This document shows positions 1 through 7,505 of a DNA stretch of 36,736 nt, piece by piece. The DNA comes from Halioglobus sp. GTDB taxonomy: Bacteria; Pseudomonadota; Gammaproteobacteria; Pseudomonadales; Halieaceae. The DNA is taken from the NCBI GenBank assembly GCA_020443325.1, contig JAGRIK010000180.1, forward strand, positions 1-36,736. Reading direction: 5' to 3'. Numbering within the stretch: the first letter of the stretch is position 1; each line of letters opens with the position of its first letter. The translations under genes and the position numbers were made by a program. A model generated the notes under the pieces. It saw only the letters and a program-made list of their open reading frames with translations, did not search any database and was not told the DNA's origin.

Positions 1-107
1 TCATAAACTGAAGGTTCGAATGCTGCTTCTTGTACAAAAAATCTTGAAGTAATAACAGCCAAACTTAGGAGTAATATTATCGGCGAAATCCACCATATCT
101 TTTTCAT
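1..107 (-). CDS. N-terminal part of an unknown membrane-anchored or secreted protein, cut by the window edge
   Basis: Seen in sequence: an ATG at 107-105 is preceded by a GGAAG ribosome binding site 5 bases upstream, and the frame stays open for 35 codons to the window edge. The protein starts MKKIWWISPIILLLSLAV, a short positive N-terminus followed by one hydrophobic stretch (about residues 5-20), as in a signal peptide or signal anchor. The coding sequence is much AT-richer than the rest of the window, which suggests acquired DNA. A perfect inverted repeat lies upstream at 151-171. The family cannot be recognised from this fragment. Confidence 0.55.
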   Translation of the reverse strand, partial: MKKIWWISPIILLLSLAVITSRFFVQEAAFEPSVY

Positions 108-150
108 ACTATCTTCCGAAATTTAACAGTTTAGTATGTGTTGTAGTCGA

Positions 151-171
151 ATGTAGACATTCTGTCTACAT
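151..171. promoter_or_regulatory. Perfect 9-bp inverted repeat, candidate operator
   Basis: ATGTAGACA (151-159) and TGTCTACAT (163-171) are exact reverse complements separated by TTC. The repeat lies 44 bases upstream of the start codon of the minus-strand gene at the left edge, a normal place for a dimeric repressor site. More TGTAG/CTACA motifs occur nearby (142-146 and 181-185). No regulator is named; the operator role is inferred from symmetry and position. There is no T-run, so a terminator is less likely. Confidence 0.4.
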
Positions 172-231
172 CTGGCTATGTGTAGGCGAATATAGCTATG
201 AATTCTGGATCGACATGTACATATCTGGATA

Positions 232-624
232 TTAGTCAAAGAAAAGCTCCACATCAGCGCACTTCTCAGCCAGTCCCTCGATAATCCTGTTTTGTACGCC
301 CAGGGCAACTGCAGTGTTGTATGGCATCACCCATACCTTTTTCCGGACGCTCCACATAGCCTTGTTCTGCTTTGCTACCGCTCGCAACGCTCGTTCTTCA
401 AATGCGATGGGTATGGCTACGAGCTGTCGTCGCTTGAAGGCGTGCACGCCATTGAGTGAGACGCCGGAAGGAGGTTGATCGCGCTCGTCAACGACGATCT
501 CAATGGTTGTGTAGAGTTTTCTGGCATCGCGCCGGTAACGGACGGCGATCAGGTTATCGCCCCAGTGTTTCTGAAAACGCCGGGTGCCAGGCAGGCCGGG
601 CCTTATTGTGCGAATGACTTCCAT
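232..624 (-). CDS. Conserved-looking small protein of unknown function, 130 aa
   Basis: Complete reading frame starting at ATG 624, with GGGAGAG about 7 bases upstream. The N-terminal half contains a G-T-R-R-F-Q-K-H-W-G-D-N-L-I-A-V-R-Y-R-R-D stretch (residues 14-34) and then an acidic V-V-D-E-R-D segment. This resembles small proteins I recall from accessory regions of proteobacteria, but I cannot assign a function. It is basic, has no membrane segment and no signal peptide. It sits between an AT-rich partial gene and a sequence resembling an IS21-type end, so it probably belongs to the accessory edge and not to the lipid operon downstream. Confidence 0.6.
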   Translation of the reverse strand: MEVIRTIRPGLPGTRRFQKHWGDNLIAVRYRRDARKLYTTIEIVVDERDQPPSGVSLNGVHAFKRRQLVAIPIAFEERALRAVAKQNKAMWSVRKKVWVMPYNTAVALGVQNRIIEGLAEKCADVELFFD

Positions 625-697
625 GTCGTCTCTCCCACTCTCTTGACGTCCAAGACTAGCACAGTCGTTTTTGGGTGATGGTTTATATTAGGTAAAG

Positions 698-727
698 TTG
701 GCCACAAATGAGGAAAATCGGTCACAG
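698..727. other. Sequence resembling an IS21-family terminal repeat
   Basis: The stretch contains GGCCACAAATGAGGAAAATC followed by GGTCAC. It resembles from memory the repeated GGCCAC...TGAGGAAAA...CGGCCAC ends of IS21-type elements. No transposase gene (istA/istB) is present and only one unit is visible, so at most it is a remnant. It lies between the small unknown gene and the lipid operon, where composition changes. Low confidence; a comparison with IS ends would settle it. Confidence 0.25.
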
Positions 728-792
728 CCGTCGACAAACTGACCCTCGCGATCGTTTCGCAAAACCAAACAGCTTCTTCACGGTTCCATGCA

Positions 793-1668
793 TTAATCCC
801 ACCAGGGGTAGAAGTCGGGCATATCGGTAGATGTCCGATCCTCAAACACCGGTGCCCGTTTCTCGAGGAAGGATTGCACGCCCTCCTTGCCACTTTTCTG
901 GCTCGCGTAGTAGATCGCCAGTGAATCCACCTTGTGTGCCTCGATGGGATGCGCCTGCGCTGAGCAGCGGTACATCATCTGTCGTGTCATGGCGATGGCT
1001 ACCGGGCTGTGCTGCGCGATGCGCCGGGCGATTTTATAGGCTTCCTCAAGTAGTTGATCTGCTGGAACAACGGCGCTGACAAAACGCCCAGCGAGCGCCT
1101 GCTCTGCCTTGAGTATCTCTGCGCTGTACACCCATTCCAGTGCCTGGGAGATGCCGACGATGCGCGGCAGGAACCAGCTGGAGCAGGCTTCGGGAGTAAT
1201 GCCGATCTTGTTGAAGACGAAACCGATCCGTGCGTGTTCGGAGGCGAGGCGAATATCCATCGCGCAGGTCATGGTGGCGCCGATACCGACGGCGGCGCCG
1301 TTGATGGCGGCGATCACCGGTTTGTTGCAGTCGTAAATTGCCAGTGTTACGCGGCCTCCTGTGTCGCGCACACCCTTGATCATTTCCGGGTCGTCGAGGC
1401 GGTTCTCCATATCATCCATGGTCGGGTGCAGGGCTTCGTTCAAACCGAATACATTGCCGCCCACCGAAAGATCCATGCCGGCGCAGAACGCGCGGCCTTC
1501 ACCCGTCACTACCACTGCGCGGACCTCATCGTCATCGCTGGCGCGGGTGAACGCATCAATGAGTTCTCCGGCCATCTCCACGGTGAACGCATTCAGGTGG
1601 TCGGGGCGATTCAGGGTCAGGGTCAGGATGTTGTCAGCGACTTCATAGCGCAGCGTGGTGTAGTTCAT
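793..1668 (-). CDS. Enoyl-CoA hydratase/isomerase family protein (crotonase fold), 291 aa
   Basis: Crotonase superfamily protein acting on acyl-CoA thioesters in the cytoplasm. The two oxyanion-hole segments are visible: F-C-A-G-M-D-L-S (residues 61-68) and N-G-A-A-V-G-I-G-A-T (123-132). The two catalytic glutamates of classical enoyl-CoA hydratase are not in their usual places. Instead there is a glutamate in I-T-P-E-A-C-S-S-W (E160), as in peroxisomal-type delta3-delta2-enoyl-CoA isomerases (P-E-G-C-S-S). An isomerase role in unsaturated fatty acid breakdown is therefore at least as likely as hydratase. The start at ATG 1668 is chosen because AGGAG lies 7 bases upstream; the frame is open further upstream without similarity. 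It is the last gene of the operon 4646-793. Confidence 0.85.
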   Translation of the reverse strand: MNYTTLRYEVADNILTLTLNRPDHLNAFTVEMAGELIDAFTRASDDDEVRAVVVTGEGRAFCAGMDLSVGGNVFGLNEALHPTMDDMENRLDDPEMIKGVRDTGGRVTLAIYDCNKPVIAAINGAAVGIGATMTCAMDIRLASEHARIGFVFNKIGITPEACSSWFLPRIVGISQALEWVYSAEILKAEQALAGRFVSAVVPADQLLEEAYKIARRIAQHSPVAIAMTRQMMYRCSAQAHPIEAHKVDSLAIYYASQKSGKEGVQSFLEKRAPVFEDRTSTDMPDFYPWWD

Positions 1669-1741
1669 GTGGGTCTCCTGTTGTCGATGGGTCTTGGTGT
1701 CTGCGGGGCGATCTGGCAAAAAGTGCGGGCGCAACGTGCGA

Positions 1742-2452
1742 CTACTTTCTACCCCATACGCCAACGGTCTCCTGCACTCGTTCCGCGTAGGCGCGCAGGT
1801 CAGGATAGTCGTTGGCGATGTCGGTTACCCACGTAGCGGGTTGATTGTCATAGATACCGGCCAGCATTGCCGCGATGGTGAAATCGAACACGCACGGCTG
1901 CTCGGAAAACAGGAATCCCTGCATGGGGATGGCGCCTTGCAGCGCATCCAGGTCGCGACGCGCAAAGCCTTTTTGCTCTTCGAGGGTGTGGCGACCGAGT
2001 CCGTGCAGGTTGTAGGTTTTCGCCACTTGTTTGCGCGCCAGCCCCGCCACAAAACCGCGTAGTACTCCCGGCACGAAGCCAAAAAAGCCGTCCACGATAT
2101 TCGGCCACCACGCGTCGTCCAGCCAGCGGCTGGCGACCATCAGCCAGTACAGGTGATCCTCCGCCAGTCGGCTCAGTGCGACGCCGCTGCCTTTTTGTTG
2201 GGGGCTGAGGCCTGCGAACACTTTGCCGCCAGTGGTTTCATCCAGGTATTCAACGATCAATTCGGAGTCCGCAATGCGTTTGCCATCGACGATGACAAAC
2301 GGCAGTTTACCCTTGGGGGCTTTACGCGGATCCTTCTCGCTGGACACTGTGTAGGGCAGTTCAAGCGCAGCGAGCAGCATTTCGACCTTGAGACAGAACG
2401 GGCTGACGTTGCGCATACCAAACGCGGGTGGCAGTGTGACCAGTTCCATCAT
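1742..2452 (-). CDS. Glutathione S-transferase family protein, 236 aa
   Basis: The N-terminal thioredoxin-like half contains N-V-S-P-F-C-L-K-V (residues 15-23), the usual S/C-P-[FY]-C-x-[RK] start of a GST domain. It continues with F-V-I-V-D-G-K-R-I-A-D-S-E-L-I-V-E-Y-L (cis-Pro/SE region, binding the glutathione gamma-glutamyl group), then an all-helical C-terminal half. The substrate is unknown; the operon context (WS/DGAT, lipase-like hydrolase, crotonase) suggests lipid metabolism or detoxification of lipid products. Two adjacent ATG codons (2452 and 2449) are possible starts; GAGG is 8 bases from the first. Confidence 0.85.
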   Translation of the reverse strand: MMELVTLPPAFGMRNVSPFCLKVEMLLAALELPYTVSSEKDPRKAPKGKLPFVIVDGKRIADSELIVEYLDETTGGKVFAGLSPQQKGSGVALSRLAEDHLYWLMVASRWLDDAWWPNIVDGFFGFVPGVLRGFVAGLARKQVAKTYNLHGLGRHTLEEQKGFARRDLDALQGAIPMQGFLFSEQPCVFDFTIAAMLAGIYDNQPATWVTDIANDYPDLRAYAERVQETVGVWGRK

Positions 2453-2472
2453 GTGAGTATCCTCGTGGCGCG

Positions 2473-3162
2473 CTACGCGGCGAGCTTCTTCGCCACCCAG
2501 TACCACACGGCGGCGTTCAGGTTCAGGCCGATATGGCTGCCCGGCACTTCAATGTTATGCACATTGTGATTCCCGCCCGTCTGCAGTGACGTGCGCCAGT
2601 TCACCACGCCATCAGCCTTGGTATAGATAGCGGTTGTGGGTACCGGCGGCGGGATGGCCAGCGTGTCTTCACTGTCGCGACCGTCCGGTCGAGGATTGAG
2701 ACGCTGGTAAAGGCGGTTGGCATGTGAGGCATTGTGACGGCCCTTGCCGAACGGACTACCCAGTGTAATGACCTGGGCGATCCGCTCGGGATCAGCGCGG
2801 GCAATTTCACGCGCATAAATCCCGCCGAGGGAATGTCCGATCAGTGAAACCTTGCCATTACCTGCTGAGATCAACGGTTCCATGGCCGCGCGCAGGCTGT
2901 CTTCAGAAAAACTCTGGGTGCCGAGATTGCGACCCTGGCCCCAGCCAGTGGCCGTGTATCCCAAGTGTCTCAGAAACCGGATCAGCGGTCCGTTACCCTT
3001 GTCGTCTCCCAGGAAGCCAGGAATCACCATAACGCTCTGTGGGCGCCGTGCGGAGGGCAACTTTCGCAGCAACGGTGCCGCCATCGTGAGGAATGCCACA
3101 TCCGTCAGTGCCCGCGGTGCGTCGCTGAGGGCCAGCAGAAGATTGGGCGGCTTCATGCTCAT
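2473..3162 (-). CDS. Alpha/beta hydrolase, lipase-like, 229 aa
   Basis: Serine hydrolase with the nucleophile elbow G-H-S-L-G-G (residues 109-114, Ser111). The early oxyanion segment V-M-V-I-P-G-F-L-G-D (44-53) and a C-terminal G-S-H-I-G-L (catalytic His) are typical of small lipases/esterases related to the PGAP1/triacylglycerol-lipase type. No signal peptide, so it probably acts inside the cell. Its ATG overlaps the stop of the upstream WS/DGAT gene by four bases (ATGA), indicating translational coupling. A lipase paired with a storage-lipid synthase suggests turnover of wax ester or triacylglycerol; this is inference. Confidence 0.85.
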   Translation of the reverse strand: MSMKPPNLLLALSDAPRALTDVAFLTMAAPLLRKLPSARRPQSVMVIPGFLGDDKGNGPLIRFLRHLGYTATGWGQGRNLGTQSFSEDSLRAAMEPLISAGNGKVSLIGHSLGGIYAREIARADPERIAQVITLGSPFGKGRHNASHANRLYQRLNPRPDGRDSEDTLAIPPPVPTTAIYTKADGVVNWRTSLQTGGNHNVHNIEVPGSHIGLNLNAAVWYWVAKKLAA

Positions 3163-4646
3163 GCGGCCTTCCTGGTCCTCGCGCGCGCGGATTTTTTGGG
3201 CTTTGGTTTTTTCGGCTTGGGTTTTTTCGTGGTCGCGGTTGCTGTTGCAGCCGCCAGCAGCTCGTCAAAGCTGGCCTGCAGGCATTCCCGGTAGAAGGCG
3301 GGGTCGGGCATCATGACCCGGCAACTGGTTGCGCTGATCACAAACTGGCCGCAGTAGCTGCTGATAACGTGGAACAGGCCGAGGCCGTCCTGAACCGGTC
3401 CGGTGCCGTAATTGGCAACCATTCTGGCGCCGGTGTTGTACAGCGGAATGGGGGGGCCGGGAACGTTGGTGATGACACAGTTAAACTGCGGGCTCATGCG
3501 GTTCATCAACCCCCAGCGGCTGGCGAGCCGCGCCGCCTGGGCGGTGAGCGCGGCGGGAATGAACTGGGAATAATCGGTCATGGTCTTGGCGCCGATTGCA
3601 TTGGTCAGTTCCTTGGCCTTGCTGCTGCTTTCGTGCACCGCCTGCAGTCGCTCCAGTGGATTCTCCACGTCGCTGCGCACCTGCACCGTCATGGTGGCGA
3701 CGATATTGCCGCCTGTCTTGTCCTTGTCCGAGCGCACATTGACCGGCGCCATGGCGGCCAGCGATTCTGCGGGCAGTTCGTTGTGCGCCTGCAGGTACTT
3801 GCGCAGGGCGCCGCCGACTATGGTGATGGCCACATCGTTTACCGTGGCGCCGGGGATCGCGTTCTTGATCTTCTTCACATCGTCCAGCGGCACGTTGATC
3901 GCATCGAAGACGCGGTGGGGCGAGACACTGTCGTTAAATCGTGTGCGCGGTATGTCCTTGATCCTGCTCAACCGGCCCTTCGACAGGCCGGCCACAACTT
4001 TGGCCAGGCCCGGCACGGTGTTTCGGGCAACGCTGACAAAGTGGAAGGGCTTGCGGATGTTGTTGAGCTGCGAACGGAGCACCATTTCAAGCGCTGAGGG
4101 CTCGCTGTCTACACTGATGGTGGCTGCCGTGTGGGTGCGTTTGTAATCCGGCGACAGGTCGTGTGTTGCCGCCGTCAATTCCATCCCGGAGGTGCCGTCG
4201 ATCGCGGCGTGGTGGGTCTTGGAAAACATCGCGAAGCTGCCTTTTGGCACACCCTTGACGTTATCCAGGCCCTCGATGATATACAGCTCCCACAGCGGGT
4301 GGGCCCTGTCCAGTGGCCGTGCCTGTAGCCGGGAGATGAGAATACACAGCTGGCGCCAGTCACCGGGTTTGGGCAGGGCGATGTGGCGGATATGGAATTC
4401 CGGGTCGTAGGCCCCGTCGGTCACCCAGTAAGGGTGATCCAGGTTCATCGGTACGTTCACCAGCTTCTGTGTCATGACGGGCAGGCCCATCAGGCGATTG
4501 TTGGTGTTCTCGATGATGTCCTTGAATCGCACCTTGCCACCGGGCGCGGTGGACTGATCGTAGATAGACAGTCCCGAAATGTGCATCGGGGCGTTGGCGG
4601 TTTCCAGGTACAGGAAGGAGGCGTCGAGCCCGGTGAGTTGTTTCAT
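3159..4646 (-). CDS. Wax ester synthase / diacylglycerol O-acyltransferase (WS/DGAT), 495 aa
   Basis: Bifunctional acyltransferase that esterifies fatty alcohols or diacylglycerol with acyl-CoA to make storage lipid. The start M-K-Q-L-T-G-L-D-A-S-F-L-Y-L-E-T and the catalytic H-H-A-A-I-D-G motif (residues 145-151, HHxxxDG) are diagnostic. The C-terminal P-G-P-x-x-P-L-Y block (N-V-P-G-P-P-I-P-L-Y) is also present. The last ~25 residues are an odd K-P-K-P-K-K-rich tail, probably for membrane or polyanion contact. ATG 4646 fits the family N-terminus; upstream residues in the open frame do not. It is the first gene of a four-gene minus-strand operon. Confidence 0.93.
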   Translation of the reverse strand: MKQLTGLDASFLYLETANAPMHISGLSIYDQSTAPGGKVRFKDIIENTNNRLMGLPVMTQKLVNVPMNLDHPYWVTDGAYDPEFHIRHIALPKPGDWRQLCILISRLQARPLDRAHPLWELYIIEGLDNVKGVPKGSFAMFSKTHHAAIDGTSGMELTAATHDLSPDYKRTHTAATISVDSEPSALEMVLRSQLNNIRKPFHFVSVARNTVPGLAKVVAGLSKGRLSRIKDIPRTRFNDSVSPHRVFDAINVPLDDVKKIKNAIPGATVNDVAITIVGGALRKYLQAHNELPAESLAAMAPVNVRSDKDKTGGNIVATMTVQVRSDVENPLERLQAVHESSSKAKELTNAIGAKTMTDYSQFIPAALTAQAARLASRWGLMNRMSPQFNCVITNVPGPPIPLYNTGARMVANYGTGPVQDGLGLFHVISSYCGQFVISATSCRVMMPDPAFYRECLQASFDELLAAATATATTKKPKPKKPKPKKSARARTRKAA

Positions 4647-4790
4647 GGGTGTTGATCCCTGGCAGGTAAACGGATCGCGAGCGGGGCCGCAGGCGGCTGC
4701 GCGCGAATTCAGTCGGTCAGGCTGACCCAACTCACCTGCTCCGTCAAGTGTTTACCGCCCGGGAGACCGGGTGCCCGCAGGGTCGGCGAT

Positions 4791-4819
4791 TTTCGATGCC
4801 AGACATGCTAGCCTAGATT
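4791..4819 (+). promoter_or_regulatory. Candidate sigma-70 promoter of the glycine-zipper lipoprotein gene
   Basis: TTTCGA (4791-4796) and TAGATT (4814-4819) are separated by 17 bases and lie about 30 bases upstream of the ATG at 4848. The hexamers match the consensus only partly. The 201-base gap between this gene and the divergent WS/DGAT operon must hold promoters for both; none stands out on the minus strand. Confidence 0.35.
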
Positions 4820-4847
4820 CTGCGATTCGATAGCGGAGTTCCCGATC

Positions 4848-5207
4848 ATGAAATATACAGCCACCGCCCTGATGGCGCTGTTTGTGCTCACGGCCTGTAC
4901 CACGACGGATGAAATCATCATCGACCAGAAAGGCGTCAATATGTCCGCCTACCAGAAGGACCTGGCGGAGTGCAAAAGCTACTCTGAATCCGTGAAGACA
5001 GGGGAGAAAGCGGCCACGGGCGCTGCCTCTGGTGCGGTGGTGGGCGGTTTGATCGGGGCCATTACCGGCGGCACCTCGGGCGCGGCCAAAGGCGCCGGCG
5101 TCGGTGCCGTTGGCGGCGGTGCCAAGGGTGCCAGCCAGGGAGTCGAAACCGAGGTGCAGGTGGTCAAGAACTGCCTCCGCGGGCGGGGTTACCGGGTACT
5201 GAACTAG
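4848..5207 (+). CDS. Glycine-zipper lipoprotein, 119 aa
   Basis: The N-terminus has a signal peptide ending in the lipobox L-T-A-C (Cys17), so the mature protein should be lipid-anchored. Residues about 55-100 are a run of G/A-x3-G repeats (A-S-G-A-V-V-G-G-L-I-G-A-I-T-G-G and further), the glycine-zipper pattern of envelope proteins that associate with or insert in membranes. A conserved-looking C-L-R-G-R-G-Y-R-V-L-N tail follows, as in other members of this lipoprotein type. It has its own promoter-like sequence and is followed by a terminator-like hairpin, so it is probably monocistronic. The biochemical role is unknown. Confidence 0.85.
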   Translation: MKYTATALMALFVLTACTTTDEIIIDQKGVNMSAYQKDLAECKSYSESVKTGEKAATGAASGAVVGGLIGAITGGTSGAAKGAGVGAVGGGAKGASQGVETEVQVVKNCLRGRGYRVLN

Positions 5208-5231
5208 CGGCACCCATTTTCCGCTGTACAT

Positions 5232-5250
5232 CCGGCCTTTTGCCGGTTTT
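5232..5250 (+). terminator. Probable Rho-independent terminator of the lipoprotein gene
   Basis: CCGGC (5232-5236) pairs with GCCGG (5242-5246) around a CTTTT loop and is followed directly by TTTT. It lies 25 bases after the stop codon of the lipoprotein gene. The stem is short, so efficiency may be modest. Confidence 0.5.
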
Positions 5251-5285
5251 CGTTCCGGCCTCCAACTGTGGTATGTTTTGGCTAA

Positions 5286-5301
5286 GACAATGCCAATTGT
5301 C
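5286..5301. promoter_or_regulatory. Inverted repeat upstream of the serine hydrolase gene
   Basis: GACAAT (5286-5291) and ATTGTC (5296-5301) are exact reverse complements separated by GCCA, 35 bases upstream of the ATG at 5337. The position fits an operator for a dimeric regulator. No regulator gene is nearby, and a 6-bp arm can occur by chance. Confidence 0.3.
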
Positions 5302-5336
5302 GTCTCAATAACAATACGGAACAGGTGGGGCTCGCC

Positions 5337-6617
5337 ATGACGCTAAAATTACTACGTTCTCGCAAAGAGCATCTGGACGGTCGCATCCACCCGGATTTCG
5401 CGCCGGTGGAAGCCACATTGCGCGACCTGCTGCGCAACTACCGTGGCGGTGCGGCGGTCAGTGTCTACCACCGTGGCGAGTGTGTGGTCGATTTGTGGGG
5501 CGGCTACAAGGACGATCAGGGCACGCTCTGGAACCGCGACACCATGGCCCCGAGTTTTTCCACCACCAAGGGCGTGGCCGCTACCCTGCTGCATATCTAC
5601 GCCGATCGCGGTCTCATCGATTACGACGCCCGGGTGGCAGACTACTGGCCGGAATTTGGCCAGGCGGGCAAGGAGGACATCACTGTGCGGCAGGTGATGG
5701 CGCACCAGTCGGGCCTGTACCACATCCGGCAGATGATCGATCATGTGGACCGTATGCTGGATTGGAAGTATATGATCCGCTCGATCGAGCAGGCGAGGCC
5801 CGCGCACACACCCGGGACCCGCACGGGCTACCACGGGCTGACCTTCGGGTTTCTGGTCGGGGAGATTATCCAGCGCGTCACGGGCAGGAAGTTTTCCGAT
5901 CTCGTGCAGAAGGAAATAGCCCGGCCATTGCAGCTGGATGGCCTGTACATCGGCACCCCGGAGCGAGAGATACCGCGGGCCGCGCAGTTGATCTTTCCCG
6001 ATTCAACGCGGCGGCTGACGCAGACCTCGCTGGGCAGCAAGCTGGAGGTTAGTGCCAGTCGTCTCAGCGGCCTGTTGCAACGTGTGGGTGTCGACTCCGA
6101 TCTGTCCAGCATCTTTGATGCGCTCGCGCCACGCGGGGTGAGCGACTTTGATTTTGGCTCGCCGGAGTCATTGCGCGTGGCCATTCCGGCCGCCAATGGC
6201 CTGTTTACGGCCCGCTCGCTTGCAAAACTCTACGCGCTGCTGGCGAATGGCGGGGAACTGGACGGGGTGCGCCTGTTGTCCGAGGACAGCATGGAGCGGG
6301 CGACGACTCTGCAGAAACCGACCGGCAAGCTTTCAGTGATTCCCTTCGACATGCGCTGGCGGCTGGGGTACCACGGCGTCGCGACCACGCAGGGTTTCCC
6401 GCGCGCGGCCTTTGGCCACTTTGGCTTTGGCGGTTCCGGTGCGTGGGCCGACCCGAAGCGCGGCCTGTCGGTGGCGCTGATTGTCAACAGCGGCCTGGGT
6501 ACGCCCTTTGGTGACCTGCGCACCGCGCGTATTGGCGGCGCCGCATTGCGCTGTGTCAATGCGCGCTCCAGGCCCGCGGGCCTGCTGAAGGAGCAGGTGG
6601 CGATCGGGGCCTCCTGA
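5337..6617 (+). CDS. Serine hydrolase, beta-lactamase/EstB family, 426 aa
   Basis: Class C beta-lactamase-like fold used by many esterases and D-aminopeptidases. The nucleophile motif S-T-T-K (Ser75-Lys78) sits in A-P-S-F-S-T-T-K-G. The second motif is Y-H-G (Tyr165) and a third H-F-G-F-G-G-S-G region lies near the C-terminus. This set and the V-D-L-W-G-G sequence are typical of EstB-like carboxylesterases. No signal peptide is visible, so it is probably cytoplasmic and not a resistance enzyme. An in-frame GTG at 5325 is an alternative start; ATG 5337 is preferred because AGGTGG lies at a usable distance. Confidence 0.88.
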   Translation: MTLKLLRSRKEHLDGRIHPDFAPVEATLRDLLRNYRGGAAVSVYHRGECVVDLWGGYKDDQGTLWNRDTMAPSFSTTKGVAATLLHIYADRGLIDYDARVADYWPEFGQAGKEDITVRQVMAHQSGLYHIRQMIDHVDRMLDWKYMIRSIEQARPAHTPGTRTGYHGLTFGFLVGEIIQRVTGRKFSDLVQKEIARPLQLDGLYIGTPEREIPRAAQLIFPDSTRRLTQTSLGSKLEVSASRLSGLLQRVGVDSDLSSIFDALAPRGVSDFDFGSPESLRVAIPAANGLFTARSLAKLYALLANGGELDGVRLLSEDSMERATTLQKPTGKLSVIPFDMRWRLGYHGVATTQGFPRAAFGHFGFGGSGAWADPKRGLSVALIVNSGLGTPFGDLRTARIGGAALRCVNARSRPAGLLKEQVAIGAS

Positions 6618-6675
6618 TACGCGCTCGCTGGCCAGGGCTGCAAAACGGGCCGCAATTCCTACACAAAATCGCGCC

Positions 6676-6704
6676 TGTCCCTGTCATCACGGGAATCGTA
6701 TACT
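6676..6704 (+). promoter_or_regulatory. Candidate promoter of the 2OG-Fe(II) oxygenase gene
   Basis: A good -10 box TATACT (6699-6704) lies 17 bases after a weak -35 TGTCCC (6676-6681), with the ATG 25 bases downstream at 6730. The rest of the 112-base gap shows no clear terminator for the serine hydrolase gene. Confidence 0.35.
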
Positions 6705-6729
6705 GGCCTCTTTTAGCCGTAGTGAGCCG

Positions 6730-7485
6730 ATGCCTAGCAAACCCTACCTGAATCCTGCCGTACTGGACGCAATAGACCCTGCGGCGTTCCAGTCACAGAC
6801 GCCTTTCCCGTGGGTGAATCCACAGGGCTTCATTGTTCCCGAACGTTATACCGAGTTGCTGCAAAACATGCCGGATCTGGCGCAGTTCAACGCGTTTTTT
6901 GGCAAGCAGCGCAAGCACGGCCAGGCCAGCCACGATCGCTATATCCTGGACTATGAGCGGGGGATGGAACTGGCGCCGGTGTGGCGCGATTTTGTGGAGG
7001 AGTTGTGCAGCGACAGCTATCGCGCCTTCATCTGCCGGCTGCTGGACGTCTCCAATGTGCGCTTTCGCTTTCACTGGCACTTCACGCCCAACGGCGGCGA
7101 GGTATCGCCGCACTGTGATTCCAAGGGGAAGATCGGCTCGCAGATTTTCTACCTGAACACCGAGGACGATTGGGACTGGAGCTGGGGTGGGGAGACGGTC
7201 ATCCTGGACGACAAGGGGCGCATCTCATCGGATAATGCACCGGCATTTGAGGATTTTGATGCCGAATACCCGGCCGAGACCAAAGACAATCGCAGCATTC
7301 TTTTCGGTCGCCGCGGCAATTCCTGGCACGGCGTGCGGCGCATCAACTGTCCTGAGAACTACTACCGCAAGGTGTTTATCGTGGTGTTTGAGGAGTATCG
7401 GCCACTGCGTATGGCGGTGAAGAAAGCCCGGCGCCTGTTTACCGGCTCACCGCTGGTGACAGAGAAAGAACGCCTGATGTACTGA
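6730..7485 (+). CDS. 2-oxoglutarate/Fe(II)-dependent oxygenase, 251 aa
   Basis: Double-stranded beta-helix oxygenase of the prolyl-4-hydroxylase-like type. The iron ligands are visible as H-C-D (His128, Asp130) and S-W-H-G-V (His200), and Arg213 in Y-Y-R-K-V-F is placed to bind the 2-oxoglutarate carboxylate. The F-Y-L-N-T-E-D-D-W-D-W-S-W-G-G-E-T block is the typical strand after the HxD motif. The substrate is not deducible; relatives hydroxylate amino acid residues or small molecules, and some occur in surface polysaccharide or lipid loci. It ends 20 bases from the convergent end of the glycosyltransferase cluster. Confidence 0.85.
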   Translation: MPSKPYLNPAVLDAIDPAAFQSQTPFPWVNPQGFIVPERYTELLQNMPDLAQFNAFFGKQRKHGQASHDRYILDYERGMELAPVWRDFVEELCSDSYRAFICRLLDVSNVRFRFHWHFTPNGGEVSPHCDSKGKIGSQIFYLNTEDDWDWSWGGETVILDDKGRISSDNAPAFEDFDAEYPAETKDNRSILFGRRGNSWHGVRRINCPENYYRKVFIVVFEEYRPLRMAVKKARRLFTGSPLVTEKERLMY

Positions 7486-7505
7486 TCGCGCTCCCCGGCG
7501 ACGCG

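Noticed and set aside
1054-1836. Plus-strand frame of 260 codons opposite the crotonase
   Set aside because: No recognisable domain, overlaps two well-supported minus-strand genes.
5337-6617. Antibiotic-resistance beta-lactamase
   Set aside because: The S-T-T-K and Y-H-G motifs and sequence resemble EstB-type esterases, and there is no signal peptide for periplasmic export.
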